A DNA stretch of 64,000 bases from Blastococcus haudaquaticus (lineage in GTDB: Bacteria; Actinomycetota; Actinomycetes; Mycobacteriales; Geodermatophilaceae). The translations under genes and the position numbers were made by a program. The first letter of the stretch is position 1. The number at the start of each line of letters is the position of its first letter. The DNA lies in NCBI RefSeq assembly GCF_900230285.1, contig NZ_OCNK01000003.1:620001-684000 (forward strand). The letters run 5' to 3'. Below, in pieces: positions 52,744 through 61,342 of the stretch. The notes beneath the pieces are model-generated. The model did not search any database and had not been told where the DNA came from. It saw only the letters and a program-made list of their open reading frames with translations.

Positions 52744-54332
52744 GACTTGCTCTCCGTCAGCCAGCCGCGCAGCATCGCCGCGACCTCGTCGGGACGCTCG
52801 CTCACCATCGCGGAGATCTCCCCTCGCACCTTCTGCCGTTCAGCGGCTTCGAGCTCCAACTGGTGGTTGTCGACCTGCGGCTCCTCGCGGCTGCTGGAGA
52901 CGCGCAGCCGGTCGAGCTCGGCGAGCATGTCGTCGGTCAGCTCGAGGGGCTCGTAGTCCTCCTCGACGTCCTGCTGCCGGCGCGAGCGCAACCAGACGAT
53001 GAGGACGACGAGCGCGATACCGGCGGCGATCCCACCGGTGCGGATCATCGACCACATCTGCTCGCTGGCCTCGGCCTCGCGAGCCGCCTCCATCGCCTCC
53101 GCGGCGGCGTCTGCCGCCGCGTTGTCGAAGGGCATCGCGGCGACGGCGATCTGGTCGCCACGGGCTTCGTCCAGGCCTACGGCGTTGCCGATGAGATTGC
53201 GGATCTGCTGCTGGTTGAGGTTGCCGGCGACGGCATCGTCCATCACGACGGAGACGGTCAGCCGGTTCAGCGCGCCGGGGGTGCCCTCGACGACCTCGGT
53301 GACCTTTCCGACGGAGTTGTTCGCCGTCGTCGACTCCTTGTTGTACTGCGACTCGCCGCCACCGGCGTTCTCCGCGGCGTCGGGCATGTTCTCCGGGCCC
53401 AGCACTCCTCCGACAGGCGCGCCACCGCCGACGTACTCCTCGACGGTCGTCGTCTCCGACAGCGGCGGGGTGTCCTCGTCGTAGACGTAGGTCTCCGACG
53501 TGGTGGCCCGCTGGTCGAGGTCGACGTCCGCCCGGACCGACACCACGGCCCGGCCGGGGCCGAGCACCCGGTCGAGGATCTGCTGGGCGTTGGCCGCGAG
53601 CCGGGACTGGTATTCCGCCTCGACCTGGGAACGGGCGTCGCCGGCGCCGGCGGTGATCCCGGTGCCGGGTGCGGCGAGCACCTGCCCTGCGGCGTCGGTC
53701 ACCGTGACCTGGCCGGGCTCCATGCCCTGGATGCTGGAGGAGACCAGGTTGGTGACGGCCTGGATCTGCTCTCCCGAGAGGGCGGTACCGGCCGCCAGGT
53801 CCAGCAGCACCGACGCCGTGGGCTTGGCCTCGTCGGTCACGAAGACCTCGTCCTCCGGCAGCGCCACGTGGACGACCGCGGAGTTGACGCCGTCCAGGGC
53901 CTCCAGCGTCTTGGAGAGCTCGCCCTCGAGCGCCCGCTGGTAGGTGACCTGCTGCTGGAACTCGCTGGTGGTGATGCCCTGCTCGTCCAGGAGGGCGTAC
54001 CCGGTGTCCTGACCGGCGGGCAGGCCCTGGCCGCTCATGGTGAGGCGCAGGTCGTAGACCCGGTCCTTGGCGACGAGGATCGTGCCGCCGCCGTCGGTGA
54101 GCTCGTAGGCCTCGCCGGCCGCGTTCAGCTCCTCCACGATCGCCGAGGCGTCCGTCGAGGCCAGGTTGGAGAACAGCGGGGCCTGCGTGGGGGCGGTGAT
54201 CCAGCGGAAGAAGAAGAACCCGCCGAGAAGCAGCCCGACGAGCAACAGGCCGATGACGACCTTCTGCCCCAGGCCGATCGAGGAGAACGTGGAGCGGGCG
54301 CGCTCCATCGTCCCGGCGAGTGCCGCATTCAT
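52740..54332 (-). CDS. fliF: Flagellar MS-ring protein FliF
   Basis: A 530-residue protein with two membrane segments (about residues 24-46 and 440-460) flanking the periplasmic ring-building domains. Typical blocks include APLFSNLASTDASAIVEELNAAGEAYEL and QQVTYQRALEGELSKTLEALDGVNSAVVHVALPE. The C-terminal tail that binds FliG is present. It overlaps fliE by one base (TGATG). Confidence 0.95.
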   Translation of the reverse strand: MNAALAGTMERARSTFSSIGLGQKVVIGLLLVGLLLGGFFFFRWITAPTQAPLFSNLASTDASAIVEELNAAGEAYELTDGGGTILVAKDRVYDLRLTMSGQGLPAGQDTGYALLDEQGITTSEFQQQVTYQRALEGELSKTLEALDGVNSAVVHVALPEDEVFVTDEAKPTASVLLDLAAGTALSGEQIQAVTNLVSSSIQGMEPGQVTVTDAAGQVLAAPGTGITAGAGDARSQVEAEYQSRLAANAQQILDRVLGPGRAVVSVRADVDLDQRATTSETYVYDEDTPPLSETTTVEEYVGGGAPVGGVLGPENMPDAAENAGGGESQYNKESTTANNSVGKVTEVVEGTPGALNRLTVSVVMDDAVAGNLNQQQIRNLIGNAVGLDEARGDQIAVAAMPFDNAAADAAAEAMEAAREAEASEQMWSMIRTGGIAAGIALVVLIVWLRSRRQQDVEEDYEPLELTDDMLAELDRLRVSSSREEPQVDNHQLELEAAERQKVRGEISAMVSERPDEVAAMLRGWLTESKS

Positions 54333-54640
54333 CAGACCGGCATCCTCATGATCTCGTTGAAGGCCTCAACGGCCTTGTTCTTGAAGGCGACGACCATCTC
54401 CGTGGCCAGGGACGCCTCGGTCCTGGCGATGATGTAGTCGTGCACGTCCTTCAGGTCGCCGGTGGCGGCCTGGGCGCCGAGGGAGTCGGCAGCGTTCTGC
54501 GTGCCCTGCAGCTTGTCGAACGTCGAGGCGAGGACCGAGGCGAAGCCGTCGGCCCCGGCGGCGGCCTGGGGGCCGGCCTCGGTGACACCGCCGACCGCGC
54601 CGATGCCGACGGGGAGGATCCCGCCGATGGGGCTCGTCAT
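54332..54640 (-). CDS. fliE: Flagellar hook-basal body protein FliE
   Basis: A 102-residue protein ending DLKDVHDYIIARTEASLATEMVVAFKNKAVEAFNEIMRMPV, the signature of FliE, which joins the MS ring to the proximal rod. The position between flgC and fliF is standard. Confidence 0.93.
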   Translation of the reverse strand: MTSPIGGILPVGIGAVGGVTEAGPQAAAGADGFASVLASTFDKLQGTQNAADSLGAQAATGDLKDVHDYIIARTEASLATEMVVAFKNKAVEAFNEIMRMPV

Positions 54641-54642
54641 GG

Positions 54643-55047
54643 TCAGCCCTTCCCGAGCTGCAGCGCAGCCTGGTACATGTTCGTGGCCCGCTCGACGACG
54701 GCGAGGTTGGCCTGGTAGCCGCGCTGCGCGATCATCATCTGGGTCATCTGGTCACCGAGGTCGATGTCGGGGTACCGGACGTACCCCTCGGCGTCGGCGA
54801 GGGGATGCTCGGGCTCGTACACCATGCGGCCCTCAGGGTCACCGAACTCGGCCCGCGCGACGCGGACGCCGCCTCCGCCGGAGCCGTAGTCCACGGCCTG
54901 CGCGACGACGAAGCGCTCCTGGAAGGCGTCCTGGCCGGCCGGGTTGACCGTGTTGATGTTCGCGATGTTGTCCGAGACGGCGTCGAGCCACTTGCGGTGG
55001 GTCATGAGCCCGGACCCGGAGATCCCGAGCGTGTCGAAGATGGCCAT
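54643..55047 (-). CDS. flgC: Flagellar proximal rod protein FlgC
   Basis: A 134-residue rod protein starting MAIFDTLGISGSGLMTHRKWLDAVSDNIANINTV and ending with the rod motif MMIAQRGYQANLAVVERATNMYQAALQLGK. It starts one base after the flgB stop. Confidence 0.93.
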   Translation of the reverse strand: MAIFDTLGISGSGLMTHRKWLDAVSDNIANINTVNPAGQDAFQERFVVAQAVDYGSGGGGVRVARAEFGDPEGRMVYEPEHPLADAEGYVRYPDIDLGDQMTQMMIAQRGYQANLAVVERATNMYQAALQLGKG

Positions 55048-55048
55048 C

Positions 55049-55396
55049 TCACTGCGTCCTGAGGGCGGTGCGGAGGCTGTTGTACTTGCCGTCCAGCGCG
55101 TTCAGCGCCAGCTGGTAGCGCAGGCCGGTCTCGGTGGCGATGAGGGTCTCCGCATCCAGGTTGACGTTGTTGCCGTTGGTGTTGGTCGGCTCCAGCGAGC
55201 GGGCGACCGTGCCACCGTTGATCTGCGGCGTCTCGCCGTTGCGCAGGGCGCCGCGGAGCGAGCCCTCGAAGTCGACCCGACCGGCGAGGAAGCCAGGCGT
55301 GTTGATGTTCGCGATGTTGTCGGCGGTGACGCGCTGGCGCTGGGCCAGCCCGGAGAGGCTGGCGTGCAGCGCGGCTGGGGTGATCTCGCCGATCAT
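55049..55396 (-). CDS. flgB: Flagellar proximal rod protein FlgB
   Basis: A 115-residue rod protein from the ATG at 55396 (MIGEITPAALHASLSGLAQRQRVTADNIANINTPGF). Longer frames upstream run through a palindromic leader and the sigma-28-type -10, so they are not used. It heads the flgB-flgC-fliE-fliF-fliG unit and probably the fliH-flgE genes behind the repeat. Confidence 0.9.
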   Translation of the reverse strand: MIGEITPAALHASLSGLAQRQRVTADNIANINTPGFLAGRVDFEGSLRGALRNGETPQINGGTVARSLEPTNTNGNNVNLDAETLIATETGLRYQLALNALDGKYNSLRTALRTQ

Positions 55397-55445
55397 CGGG
55401 CGGGTCGCCGACGGGTGCAGCAGGACACGTTCGACCTCCGGGGTA

Positions 55446-55482
55446 GGCGGAAGGGCACTCGCGAGCGAGTGCGGGGTCCGCC
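55446..55482 (-). promoter_or_regulatory. Stem-loop in the flgB leader
   Basis: The leader of the flgB mRNA can form a two-part hairpin: an inner GCACTCG-CTCG-CGAGTGC stem and an outer GGCGGA/TCCGCC stem across an internal loop. It lies about 50 bases before the flgB ATG. A regulatory role is inference. Confidence 0.5.
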
Positions 55483-55518
55483 GATCCGTGGCGAGGTGGT
55501 GCTCTCCGTGCACTTCCC

Positions 55519-55546
55519 TCATCGGCGTCCGGCCGTCGCGGCCTGA
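55519..55546 (-). promoter_or_regulatory. Sigma-28-type promoter of the flgB operon
   Basis: The minus strand reads TCAG (55546-55543), 16 bases, then GCCGATGA (55526-55519). It leaves a leader of about 115 bases before flgB, which holds the stem-loop at 55446-55482. Confidence 0.72.
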
Positions 55547-55710
55547 CCTCGGGAGCGCTACGCGCGGGGTTCGCGTGTCCGGCGGGGGCGCCGTGGCGGG
55601 TGTGACCTGAGGTGATCTGGCCGTGTCCCGCGCCGACTGGGGCGGGGGAGTTGTCACCATTCGTGCACGAGGCGGTCCCCCGGGCCGGGGCGACCCCAGA
55701 CATGGACAAC

Positions 55711-55739
55711 GCCCCGCCGCCGGAGGCCGGCGACGGGGC
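55711..55739 (-). terminator. Terminator after the glycosyltransferase gene
   Basis: A 13-bp stem with one mismatch (gccccgccgccgg with ccggcgacggggc) and an AGG loop lies 16 bases past the glycosyltransferase stop. Together with the promoter and leader elements it accounts for the 359-base gap between flgB and that gene. Confidence 0.8.
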
Positions 55740-55755
55740 GTGGGGGTGCGATCGA

Positions 55756-56847
55756 TCAGGAACGCGCGGTGACGAGCCGATCGCCGCCGAGGGCGCGCGT
55801 GCGGTTGTCACGGGCGAGGCGCCATGCCGCGGCCCACCGCTCGGCGGTGTGCTCGGTGAGGTGATGGGCCAGGACCTTCTCCCGGGCCGCGGCCGCGACC
55901 TCGCGCCGCCGGTCGCCGTCCTGCACACCGGCGCTGAGCCACTTCGCCCAGTCCTTCGGGGCGCGGGCCGGCATCCCCAGACCCAGGCGCTCGTACTCCT
56001 CGGTCCGCGCCCGGACGCAGTAGACGCCCCGCGCCGAGTACTCCAGGGGCTTGAGCCAGCTCTTCGACGTGTTGAACCGGTCCACCCGCAGGGGGGCGAT
56101 GCCGATGTCGAAGAGTTCGCCCAGGCGCGCCATGTAGGAGTCGACGTCCATCACCCAGGGCACCTCCTCGGGATCCTCCGACAGGTGCAGTCGCTGCTGG
56201 ACGTCCCACTTCTGCCCGAAGATGATCAGCCGGCTCCGACCGCGCGTGCGGTCCAGCGCCTGCTGGAGGCCCGAGCCCATCTCCTGCAGGTCGTACGGAT
56301 GGCTCGGCACGCTGCCCGCCCAGCCGATGGTCACGGTGTCCGGAGTGCGCTCGTAGGCCGGCGGCAGCTCGGCGTTGCGTCGCGGGATCGCGTTCTCGAT
56401 GACGACGCCGCGGCCGTGCCTGGCGTACTCCTGGAGCAGCGCCGGCGTCGACGTCGTCACCAGGTCGGCCTCGCGGGCCGCCTGGGCGGCGAGGTCGCCG
56501 GCACCGCCGCGCACCAGGGCGCCGTGGCCCATGTGCCCGAACGGGACGCCGGAGAGGAGGTCGTCCATCTCGACGACGACGGCCACCCCCCGGGCCTGGA
56601 GGAGCCGCTGGATCTGCAGCATCTCGGCGGTCTTCGGCAGCTGGAGGACGACGACGTCGGCACCCTGGGCGTCGACGTCGGTCACCTCCATCGGGCTTCC
56701 CTCGGTCACCTGGCGCATGGTGGTGGCGATCCCGCGGGACACCGCGACCTCGATGCCGAGGTCCGCGGCCTGGACCGCGCGGGCGGGCTCCTCGATGCGG
56801 TAGTACGTCGAACCCTGGGCGATCGCGTGCGTGAGCAGGACGCGCAT
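55756..56847 (-). CDS. Glycosyltransferase (GT4/GT-B-like), probably for flagellin
   Basis: A 363-residue protein from MRVLLTHAIAQGSTYYRIEEPA. It has a GT-B layout: an N-terminal Rossmann half, then a hinge region with TIGWAGSVPSHPYDLQEM (about residues 202-219) and a C-terminal half with PLEYSARGVYCVR (about residues 300-312), resembling the donor-sugar site of family 4 enzymes. It lies between the fliT-like gene and flgB, which suggests glycosylation of flagellin or another filament protein. Donor and acceptor are unknown. Confidence 0.75.
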   Translation of the reverse strand: MRVLLTHAIAQGSTYYRIEEPARAVQAADLGIEVAVSRGIATTMRQVTEGSPMEVTDVDAQGADVVVLQLPKTAEMLQIQRLLQARGVAVVVEMDDLLSGVPFGHMGHGALVRGGAGDLAAQAAREADLVTTSTPALLQEYARHGRGVVIENAIPRRNAELPPAYERTPDTVTIGWAGSVPSHPYDLQEMGSGLQQALDRTRGRSRLIIFGQKWDVQQRLHLSEDPEEVPWVMDVDSYMARLGELFDIGIAPLRVDRFNTSKSWLKPLEYSARGVYCVRARTEEYERLGLGMPARAPKDWAKWLSAGVQDGDRRREVAAAAREKVLAHHLTEHTAERWAAAWRLARDNRTRALGGDRLVTARS

Positions 56848-56924
56848 GGAGGAACCCTTCTGAGATGGCGGCAGCCGCGGTGGCGCGGGAGCGTCGGCGG
56901 GTGGAGCCGGCGCCGGCCTCTCTG

Positions 56925-56952
56925 TCATCGGCAGTGCTGCTACCGGACGGGT
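56925..56952 (-). promoter_or_regulatory. Weak sigma-28-type promoter candidate before the glycosyltransferase
   Basis: The minus strand has GCCGATGA (56932-56925), 16 bases after ACCC (56952-56949). Only the -10 matches; the -35 does not. Confidence 0.3.
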
Positions 56953-56987
56953 TCCGTCGGCGACGGTTTCTCCCGGAGAGGGGTCGG

Positions 56988-57428
56988 TCAGAGCCCGCGG
57001 TCGATGAACGAGGCCACGGGTCGGGAGTCGCCGTAGGACATGCGGGCGGCGACGTCGCGCTGCTTCTGCGACTGGGTGATCCGCTCGACCAGCTCCTCGG
57101 CGACGGCGAGCTGGTGCTGGAGCAGACGGGCGGCGCGCTGGCGCAGGTCGGCCGGGATGGGGCCGAGGCCGGTCGGGGGGATCCAGTCGGAGCTGCGCCG
57201 TCCCCACGCGGCGATCTCCTCCGCCCGGCCGCGGGCGAGGCTCTCCTGCGCCTCGAGGACGTCGCCCTCGAGTGCGGACAGCGCCTCGTGCCAGTCGGCG
57301 GGGGCACGCCGGTCGCCGCGGTCACCGCTCGCCGCGCCGCCGGAGCCCTGGGGCTGGGGCTGGGCGGGGGTGTACGGGCTGAAGCCGGAGCCCGCCGCGG
57401 CGGAGCCGCGCACCGGGCCGATGGTCAT
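56988..57428 (-). CDS. FliT-like or hypothetical flagellar chaperone
   Basis: A 146-residue protein from the ATG at 57428 that overlaps the fliS stop (ATGA). The first 45 residues are Gly/Pro/Gln-rich; the remainder is a helical bundle (WHEALSALEGDVLEAQESLARGRAEEIAAW and LRQRAARLLQHQLAVAEELVERITQSQKQRDV). Position directly after fliS and the helical build suggest a FliT-type chaperone for FliD, but I do not recognise the sequence with certainty. Confidence 0.65.
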   Translation of the reverse strand: MTIGPVRGSAAAGSGFSPYTPAQPQPQGSGGAASGDRGDRRAPADWHEALSALEGDVLEAQESLARGRAEEIAAWGRRSSDWIPPTGLGPIPADLRQRAARLLQHQLAVAEELVERITQSQKQRDVAARMSYGDSRPVASFIDRGL

Positions 57429-57811
57429 GAGGGGACGCCGGCCAAGGACGCGGCGGCCTGCCGCCATGCGTCACGCAGCGGCTCGACGACCTGCCGGCAG
57501 GACCGGATGCGGTTGGCGTCGGACTTCATGTTCGCCTGGACCAGCTCGGACAGCAGCCAGTTGTACAGCGCGGCCAGCCGGGGGCCGCCCTCCCACATGT
57601 CGACCTGCAGGCTGGACAGCAGCTCCAGCACGATCGCCTGGGCGTGCTGGAGTTCCTGGTTCAGGCGGGACCGGTCACCTTCCTCGACAGCAAGCTGGGC
57701 CCGCTCGAGGTCGAGGGTCAGCCGGTCGTAGAGCATGACCAGGACCTGCTGTGGCGAGGCCGTGGCGACGGCGTCGCCGAGGTAGCGGGCGCGGAGCGAA
57801 GCAGCACTCAT
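57425..57811 (-). CDS. fliS: Flagellin export chaperone FliS
   Basis: A 128-residue four-helix protein with the FliS hallmark YLGDAVATASPQQVLVMLYDRLTLDLERA near the N-terminus and ELLSSLQVDMWEGGPRLAALYNWLLSELVQANMKSD later. It binds flagellin and prevents early polymerisation. AGGAG lies eight bases before the ATG. Confidence 0.93.
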   Translation of the reverse strand: MSAASLRARYLGDAVATASPQQVLVMLYDRLTLDLERAQLAVEEGDRSRLNQELQHAQAIVLELLSSLQVDMWEGGPRLAALYNWLLSELVQANMKSDANRIRSCRQVVEPLRDAWRQAAASLAGVPS

Positions 57812-57857
57812 CGGAAAGAGCTCCTGAAGCGAGGTGTCGAGCGGGTGGGGCGGACGG

Positions 57858-59204
57858 TCAGGCGAGCGAGCCGAGCTGGCCGGCCAGCCAGTTCGACTGG
57901 TTGTTGAGGGAGCTCAGTGCCGTCTCCATCGCGGTGAACTGGCGGGTGAGGGTCTCCTTGCGCTTCGCCAGCCGGAGGTCCCAGGCGGCGATGCGGTCCT
58001 TGAAGTCGCGGGCCAGGGAGTCCTGCCCCTTGGCCAGCGAGGTCAGGCTCCCGGTGGTGGCGTCGGACGCGGACTTGGAGACCTCGCTGATCCGCGCGGC
58101 GATACCGGTGACGGCGCCCGGCTCACCCTCGACCCCTGTACCGGCCACGAGGCGCTGGGCCAGATCGGGGGTGGCCTTCATGGCCGCCGCGAACTTTTCC
58201 TTGTCGAAGGTGATCAGGCCGTCCCGGGTGGACTGGATGCCGATCTGCGCCGCGGAACCCTCGTCGCCGACGGCGCCGATGACCGCGTCCAGCAGCTGAC
58301 CGCCGATCGAGGTGACCGAGTACTCCCCACGCAGCGCGGCGGTGCTGCCCTGGGTGTTGTTCGTGTAGGTCTTGATGGTGTTCAGCGCGTTGTTGACCGA
58401 GTCCACCAGGCTGGACACCTTGGCGGCGACGGCGTCGGGGTCCGTGGCGACGGAGATGGTGACCGGGGAGGTCTCCTCCTTCGTCACCGTGAACGTCGCG
58501 CCGGGCAGGACGCCCTCGAACGTGTTGCTGGCCGAGCGGATCGTGTAGGACGAGGTCGTCGCGGTGTCCGCGCCGACCTTCAGCTCGGCGTCCTGACCGA
58601 CGGCGGTGGCGGTGAAGGCCGCGCCGGTGACGGAGAAGCCGGCCGCTGCGCCCGAGTTCTTGGCGCTGATCTGCAGGGCGTACTGCCCCGGCGCGATCTG
58701 CACGGTGGAGGCGATCACGCCCAGGTCGGCGGTGGCGTTGATCCTGGTGGCCACCTGCGCGAGCGACTCGGTGCCGTCGAGGGCGACCGTGCCCTTGCTG
58801 GTGGTGCCGTCGGCACTGCGGATGTCGAGGGTGCCGAGCCCCGCCGCTTCGGTCGTCGTCGCCCAGCGGCCGGTGCTCACGCTGGAGGCGGTGGTCGCGA
58901 CCTTGGCGACCGTGAAGGTGAGGGAGCCCGGGGTCGCCGACGCGGTGGTCGCGACGGTCACGCTGGCGGCGGAGCTGCTGCCCTTCGCGCTGGCCCACGT
59001 CTCGGCCTTGCCGAGCGACTCGGCGGCGGTCGTGAGGGCGGCGAGGGCGGAGTTCACCGTGCGGTAGGCCGACGCGGTGACCTGGGTGGTCGACAGGCGG
59101 GCCTTGAGCGCGTTCTGCGACGCCGCCTCGAGCTGGATGAGCTGGCTGACCATGGTCCCGGTGTCGATGCCGGACACCAGACCGGTGTTGATGCTCATCG
59201 TCAT
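57858..59204 (-). CDS. fliD: Flagellar filament cap protein FliD
   Basis: A 448-residue protein starting MTMSINTGLVSGIDTGTMVSQLIQLEA, the FliD N-terminal hallmark, with a Thr/Ser/Ala-rich middle and a C-terminal coiled coil (FKDRIAAWDLRLAKRKETLTRQFTAMETALSSLNNQSNWLAGQLGSL). It caps the filament and folds exported flagellin. AGGAG is spaced for the ATG at 59204. Confidence 0.94.
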   Translation of the reverse strand: MTMSINTGLVSGIDTGTMVSQLIQLEAASQNALKARLSTTQVTASAYRTVNSALAALTTAAESLGKAETWASAKGSSSAASVTVATTASATPGSLTFTVAKVATTASSVSTGRWATTTEAAGLGTLDIRSADGTTSKGTVALDGTESLAQVATRINATADLGVIASTVQIAPGQYALQISAKNSGAAAGFSVTGAAFTATAVGQDAELKVGADTATTSSYTIRSASNTFEGVLPGATFTVTKEETSPVTISVATDPDAVAAKVSSLVDSVNNALNTIKTYTNNTQGSTAALRGEYSVTSIGGQLLDAVIGAVGDEGSAAQIGIQSTRDGLITFDKEKFAAAMKATPDLAQRLVAGTGVEGEPGAVTGIAARISEVSKSASDATTGSLTSLAKGQDSLARDFKDRIAAWDLRLAKRKETLTRQFTAMETALSSLNNQSNWLAGQLGSLA

Positions 59205-59252
59205 GCCGCGGGCTCCTGAGGTCGAGGGGGCGGGGTGGTCCGGATGCGAGCG

Positions 59253-59280
59253 AGGGGGGAGGCACGAGGGCCTCCCCCCT
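59253..59280 (-). terminator. Terminator after flagellin gene
   Basis: An 11-bp perfect stem (aggggggaggc with gcctcccccct) with a six-base loop, about 52 bases past the fliC stop, between fliC and fliD. Confidence 0.8.
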
Positions 59281-59331
59281 CACCCGGGGTGGTGCTGAGG
59301 GTCTGCTCCTCAGCTACTCAGCTGATCGGGA

Positions 59332-60165
59332 TCAGCGGAGCAGCGACAGGACGCCCTGCGAGGCCTGGTTGGCCTGCGCGAGCATCGCGGTACCGGCCTG
59401 GCTCAGGATCTGGGCGCGGGTGAACCCGACCATCTCCTGTGCCATGTCGGCATCGCGGACCCGGCTCTCGGACGCGCTCAGGTTCTCGATCGAGACGTTG
59501 AGCGAGTTGATGGTGCTCTCGAAGCGGTTCTGCGAGGCACCGAGGGTGGCCCGCGACTCCGACACCGTCTTGATCTGGGTGTCGAGCGTCGCCAGGTCGG
59601 CCGAGGCGCTGTAGGTGCCCGAGGCCGCCATGTTCGTGGCCACGCCGGTGACCGCGGTGGCGACCGAGGTCACGTTGCTCAGGTTGACGGTGACCGTCTC
59701 CCCGCCGTTGGCACCGGTCTGGAACGACAGGCTGGATGCGCTGCCGTTCAGGAGCTTGGTGCCGTTGAAGTCCGTGCGGCTGGCGATGTCGGTCAGCGCG
59801 CCGGCGAGCTCGGTGACCTCCTTGGCGATGTAGCCGCGAGCCTTGGAGTCCACGACGCCGGAGTTACCGGCCTGGACGGTCAGGTCACGGACACGCTGCA
59901 GGATCGAGTGCACCTCGGTGAGGGCACCTTCCGCCGTCTGCACGACGGAGACCCCGTCCTGCGCGTTGCGGACGGCGACCTTGAGGCCACCGACCTGCGA
60001 GCGCAGGCCCTCGGAGATCGCCAGACCGGCCGCGTCGTCGGCGGCACGGTTGATCCGGAAGCCGGAGGACAGCTTCTCGAGCGACTTGTTCATCTGGTTG
60101 TCCGTGATGGACAGGTTGCGGTGAGCGTTGAGCGCCGCGATGTTCTGGTTGATGCGCAGACCCAT
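59332..60165 (-). CDS. fliC: Flagellin
   Basis: A 277-residue flagellin from the ATG at 60165, with a strong AAGGAGG site six bases upstream. The N-terminal D0/D1 region reads MGLRINQNIAALNAHRNLSITDNQMNKSLEKLSSGFRINRAADDAAG and the C-terminal region ends in the conserved ARGYI-like and MLAQANQASQGVLSLLR segments. It lacks most of the variable D2/D3 domains, so it is a minimal flagellin. Only one flagellin gene is visible here. Confidence 0.96.
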   Translation of the reverse strand: MGLRINQNIAALNAHRNLSITDNQMNKSLEKLSSGFRINRAADDAAGLAISEGLRSQVGGLKVAVRNAQDGVSVVQTAEGALTEVHSILQRVRDLTVQAGNSGVVDSKARGYIAKEVTELAGALTDIASRTDFNGTKLLNGSASSLSFQTGANGGETVTVNLSNVTSVATAVTGVATNMAASGTYSASADLATLDTQIKTVSESRATLGASQNRFESTINSLNVSIENLSASESRVRDADMAQEMVGFTRAQILSQAGTAMLAQANQASQGVLSLLR

Positions 60166-60235
60166 GATGTTCCTCCTTGGATGGGGTCGTACTCGGTCTC
60201 CCGCTGCATCCGTGCTGCGGGCCGTACATGGAAAG

Positions 60236-60263
60236 TCATCGGCGGCGCACCGGGGGTGCTTGA
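60236..60263 (-). promoter_or_regulatory. Sigma-28-type promoter of fliC
   Basis: The minus strand reads TCAA (60263-60260), 16 bases, then GCCGATGA (60243-60236). This is the expected class of promoter for flagellin and serves as reference for the other sites. The leader is about 65 bases. Confidence 0.82.
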
Positions 60264-60293
60264 GCCGAGCGGACGATTTCTTTCCGAAGGGAG

Positions 60294-61253
60294 TCAGGCG
60301 GTCCGGGCGGCGCTCTCGCGGCCGGTGGGCCAGGAGCTGCGCTGGCGGGGGAGCGGTGCCCCGTTGCGGCCGGCCACCCGGTCGACGTAGGCGAGCTGCT
60401 GATTGCGCGCCCGCACCCCACCGTCCGGCTGCACGGCGCGGCCCTCCCACACCTCGCTCATCGCGGCGTGCAGCAGGGTCAGGGCGCGAGCGCGCATCTG
60501 CGAGACGCGCGACAGGGTGACGCCGAGGTCCTCCGCGATGTCCGTGAGCGATTCGTCACCGAAGAAATTGCGCTCGACGACCTCGTCCAGCCGGTCGGGG
60601 AGGGCGCGGATCGCCTCGTGCAGGTAGCGGGCCCGCTCTCCCCGCAACAGCGCCCGTTCGGGCGACTCCCCGGTGTCGGGCAGGTCCAGCGAGGAGCCGT
60701 CGGCGCCGGTCTCGGCATCGATGCTGACCATGACGGCCCGGTGCACATCGACCTGCAGGCTCTCCAGCTCGCTGCGGGGCACCCCCAGCGAGGCGGCCAG
60801 TTCCTCGCGCGTGGGGGGCCGGCCGAGGGAGATGGTGAGGGCGTCTGCGGCGGCGTCGGTCCGCCGGGCCGCGGCACGCACCGACCGGCTGGCCCAGTCG
60901 CCGGACCGCAGCTCGTCGAGGACCGCGCCCTGCAGGCGGGCCAGGGCGTAGGTGGCGAAGGAGGCCCCCGCCGCCGGGTCGAACCGCTTGGCCACCTCCA
61001 CCAGCGCGACGTGCGCACAGGAGAGCAGGTCGTCGCGGCTGACGTGCGCCGGCAGCGAGATCCGCGCGGCGACGGCGTTCACGGCGAACGACGCCAGCGG
61101 CAGGTGCGCCGTGACCAACGCGTCGACGTCCGCCGGCGAGCGCGTCGGGGTGGATCCGCGGGACGGATTCGGAATGCGTCCGGAGGCGGTCCGTTCGCGG
61201 GGGATCCGCTCGCGGAAGGGGCGCTCGGTCGCGACGGCACGGGCTGGGCTCAC
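60294..61253 (-). CDS. fliA: Flagellar sigma factor FliA (sigma-28/WhiG type)
   Basis: About 319 residues. Region 2 includes LARLQGAVLDELRSGDWASRSVRAAARRTDAA, region 3 PPTREELAASLGVPRSELESLQ, and region 4 the helix-turn-helix FFGDESLTDIAEDLGVTLSRVSQMRARALTLLHA, as in FliA/WhiG. I place the start at the GTG 61253 (after GAGAAGAAGG); the GTG at 61292 touches the -10 of the promoter at 61293-61320 and would not be transcribed. It probably directs RNA polymerase to the promoters marked here, including its own. Confidence 0.9.
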   Translation of the reverse strand: MSPARAVATERPFRERIPRERTASGRIPNPSRGSTPTRSPADVDALVTAHLPLASFAVNAVAARISLPAHVSRDDLLSCAHVALVEVAKRFDPAAGASFATYALARLQGAVLDELRSGDWASRSVRAAARRTDAAADALTISLGRPPTREELAASLGVPRSELESLQVDVHRAVMVSIDAETGADGSSLDLPDTGESPERALLRGERARYLHEAIRALPDRLDEVVERNFFGDESLTDIAEDLGVTLSRVSQMRARALTLLHAAMSEVWEGRAVQPDGGVRARNQQLAYVDRVAGRNGAPLPRQRSSWPTGRESAARTA

Positions 61254-61292
61254 GCCCTTCTTCTCGGCTGGGCCGGGCGGTGGTGGCACCAC

Positions 61293-61320
61293 CCATCGGC
61301 AACTTTCCGTCCCGGCTTGA
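61293..61320 (-). promoter_or_regulatory. Sigma-28-type promoter of fliA (autoregulation)
   Basis: The minus strand reads TCAA (61320-61317), 16 bases, then GCCGATGG (61300-61293), so fliA seems to drive its own transcription. Confidence 0.72.
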
Positions 61321-61342
61321 GCACCCAGTTGCCTGCTTCGGC

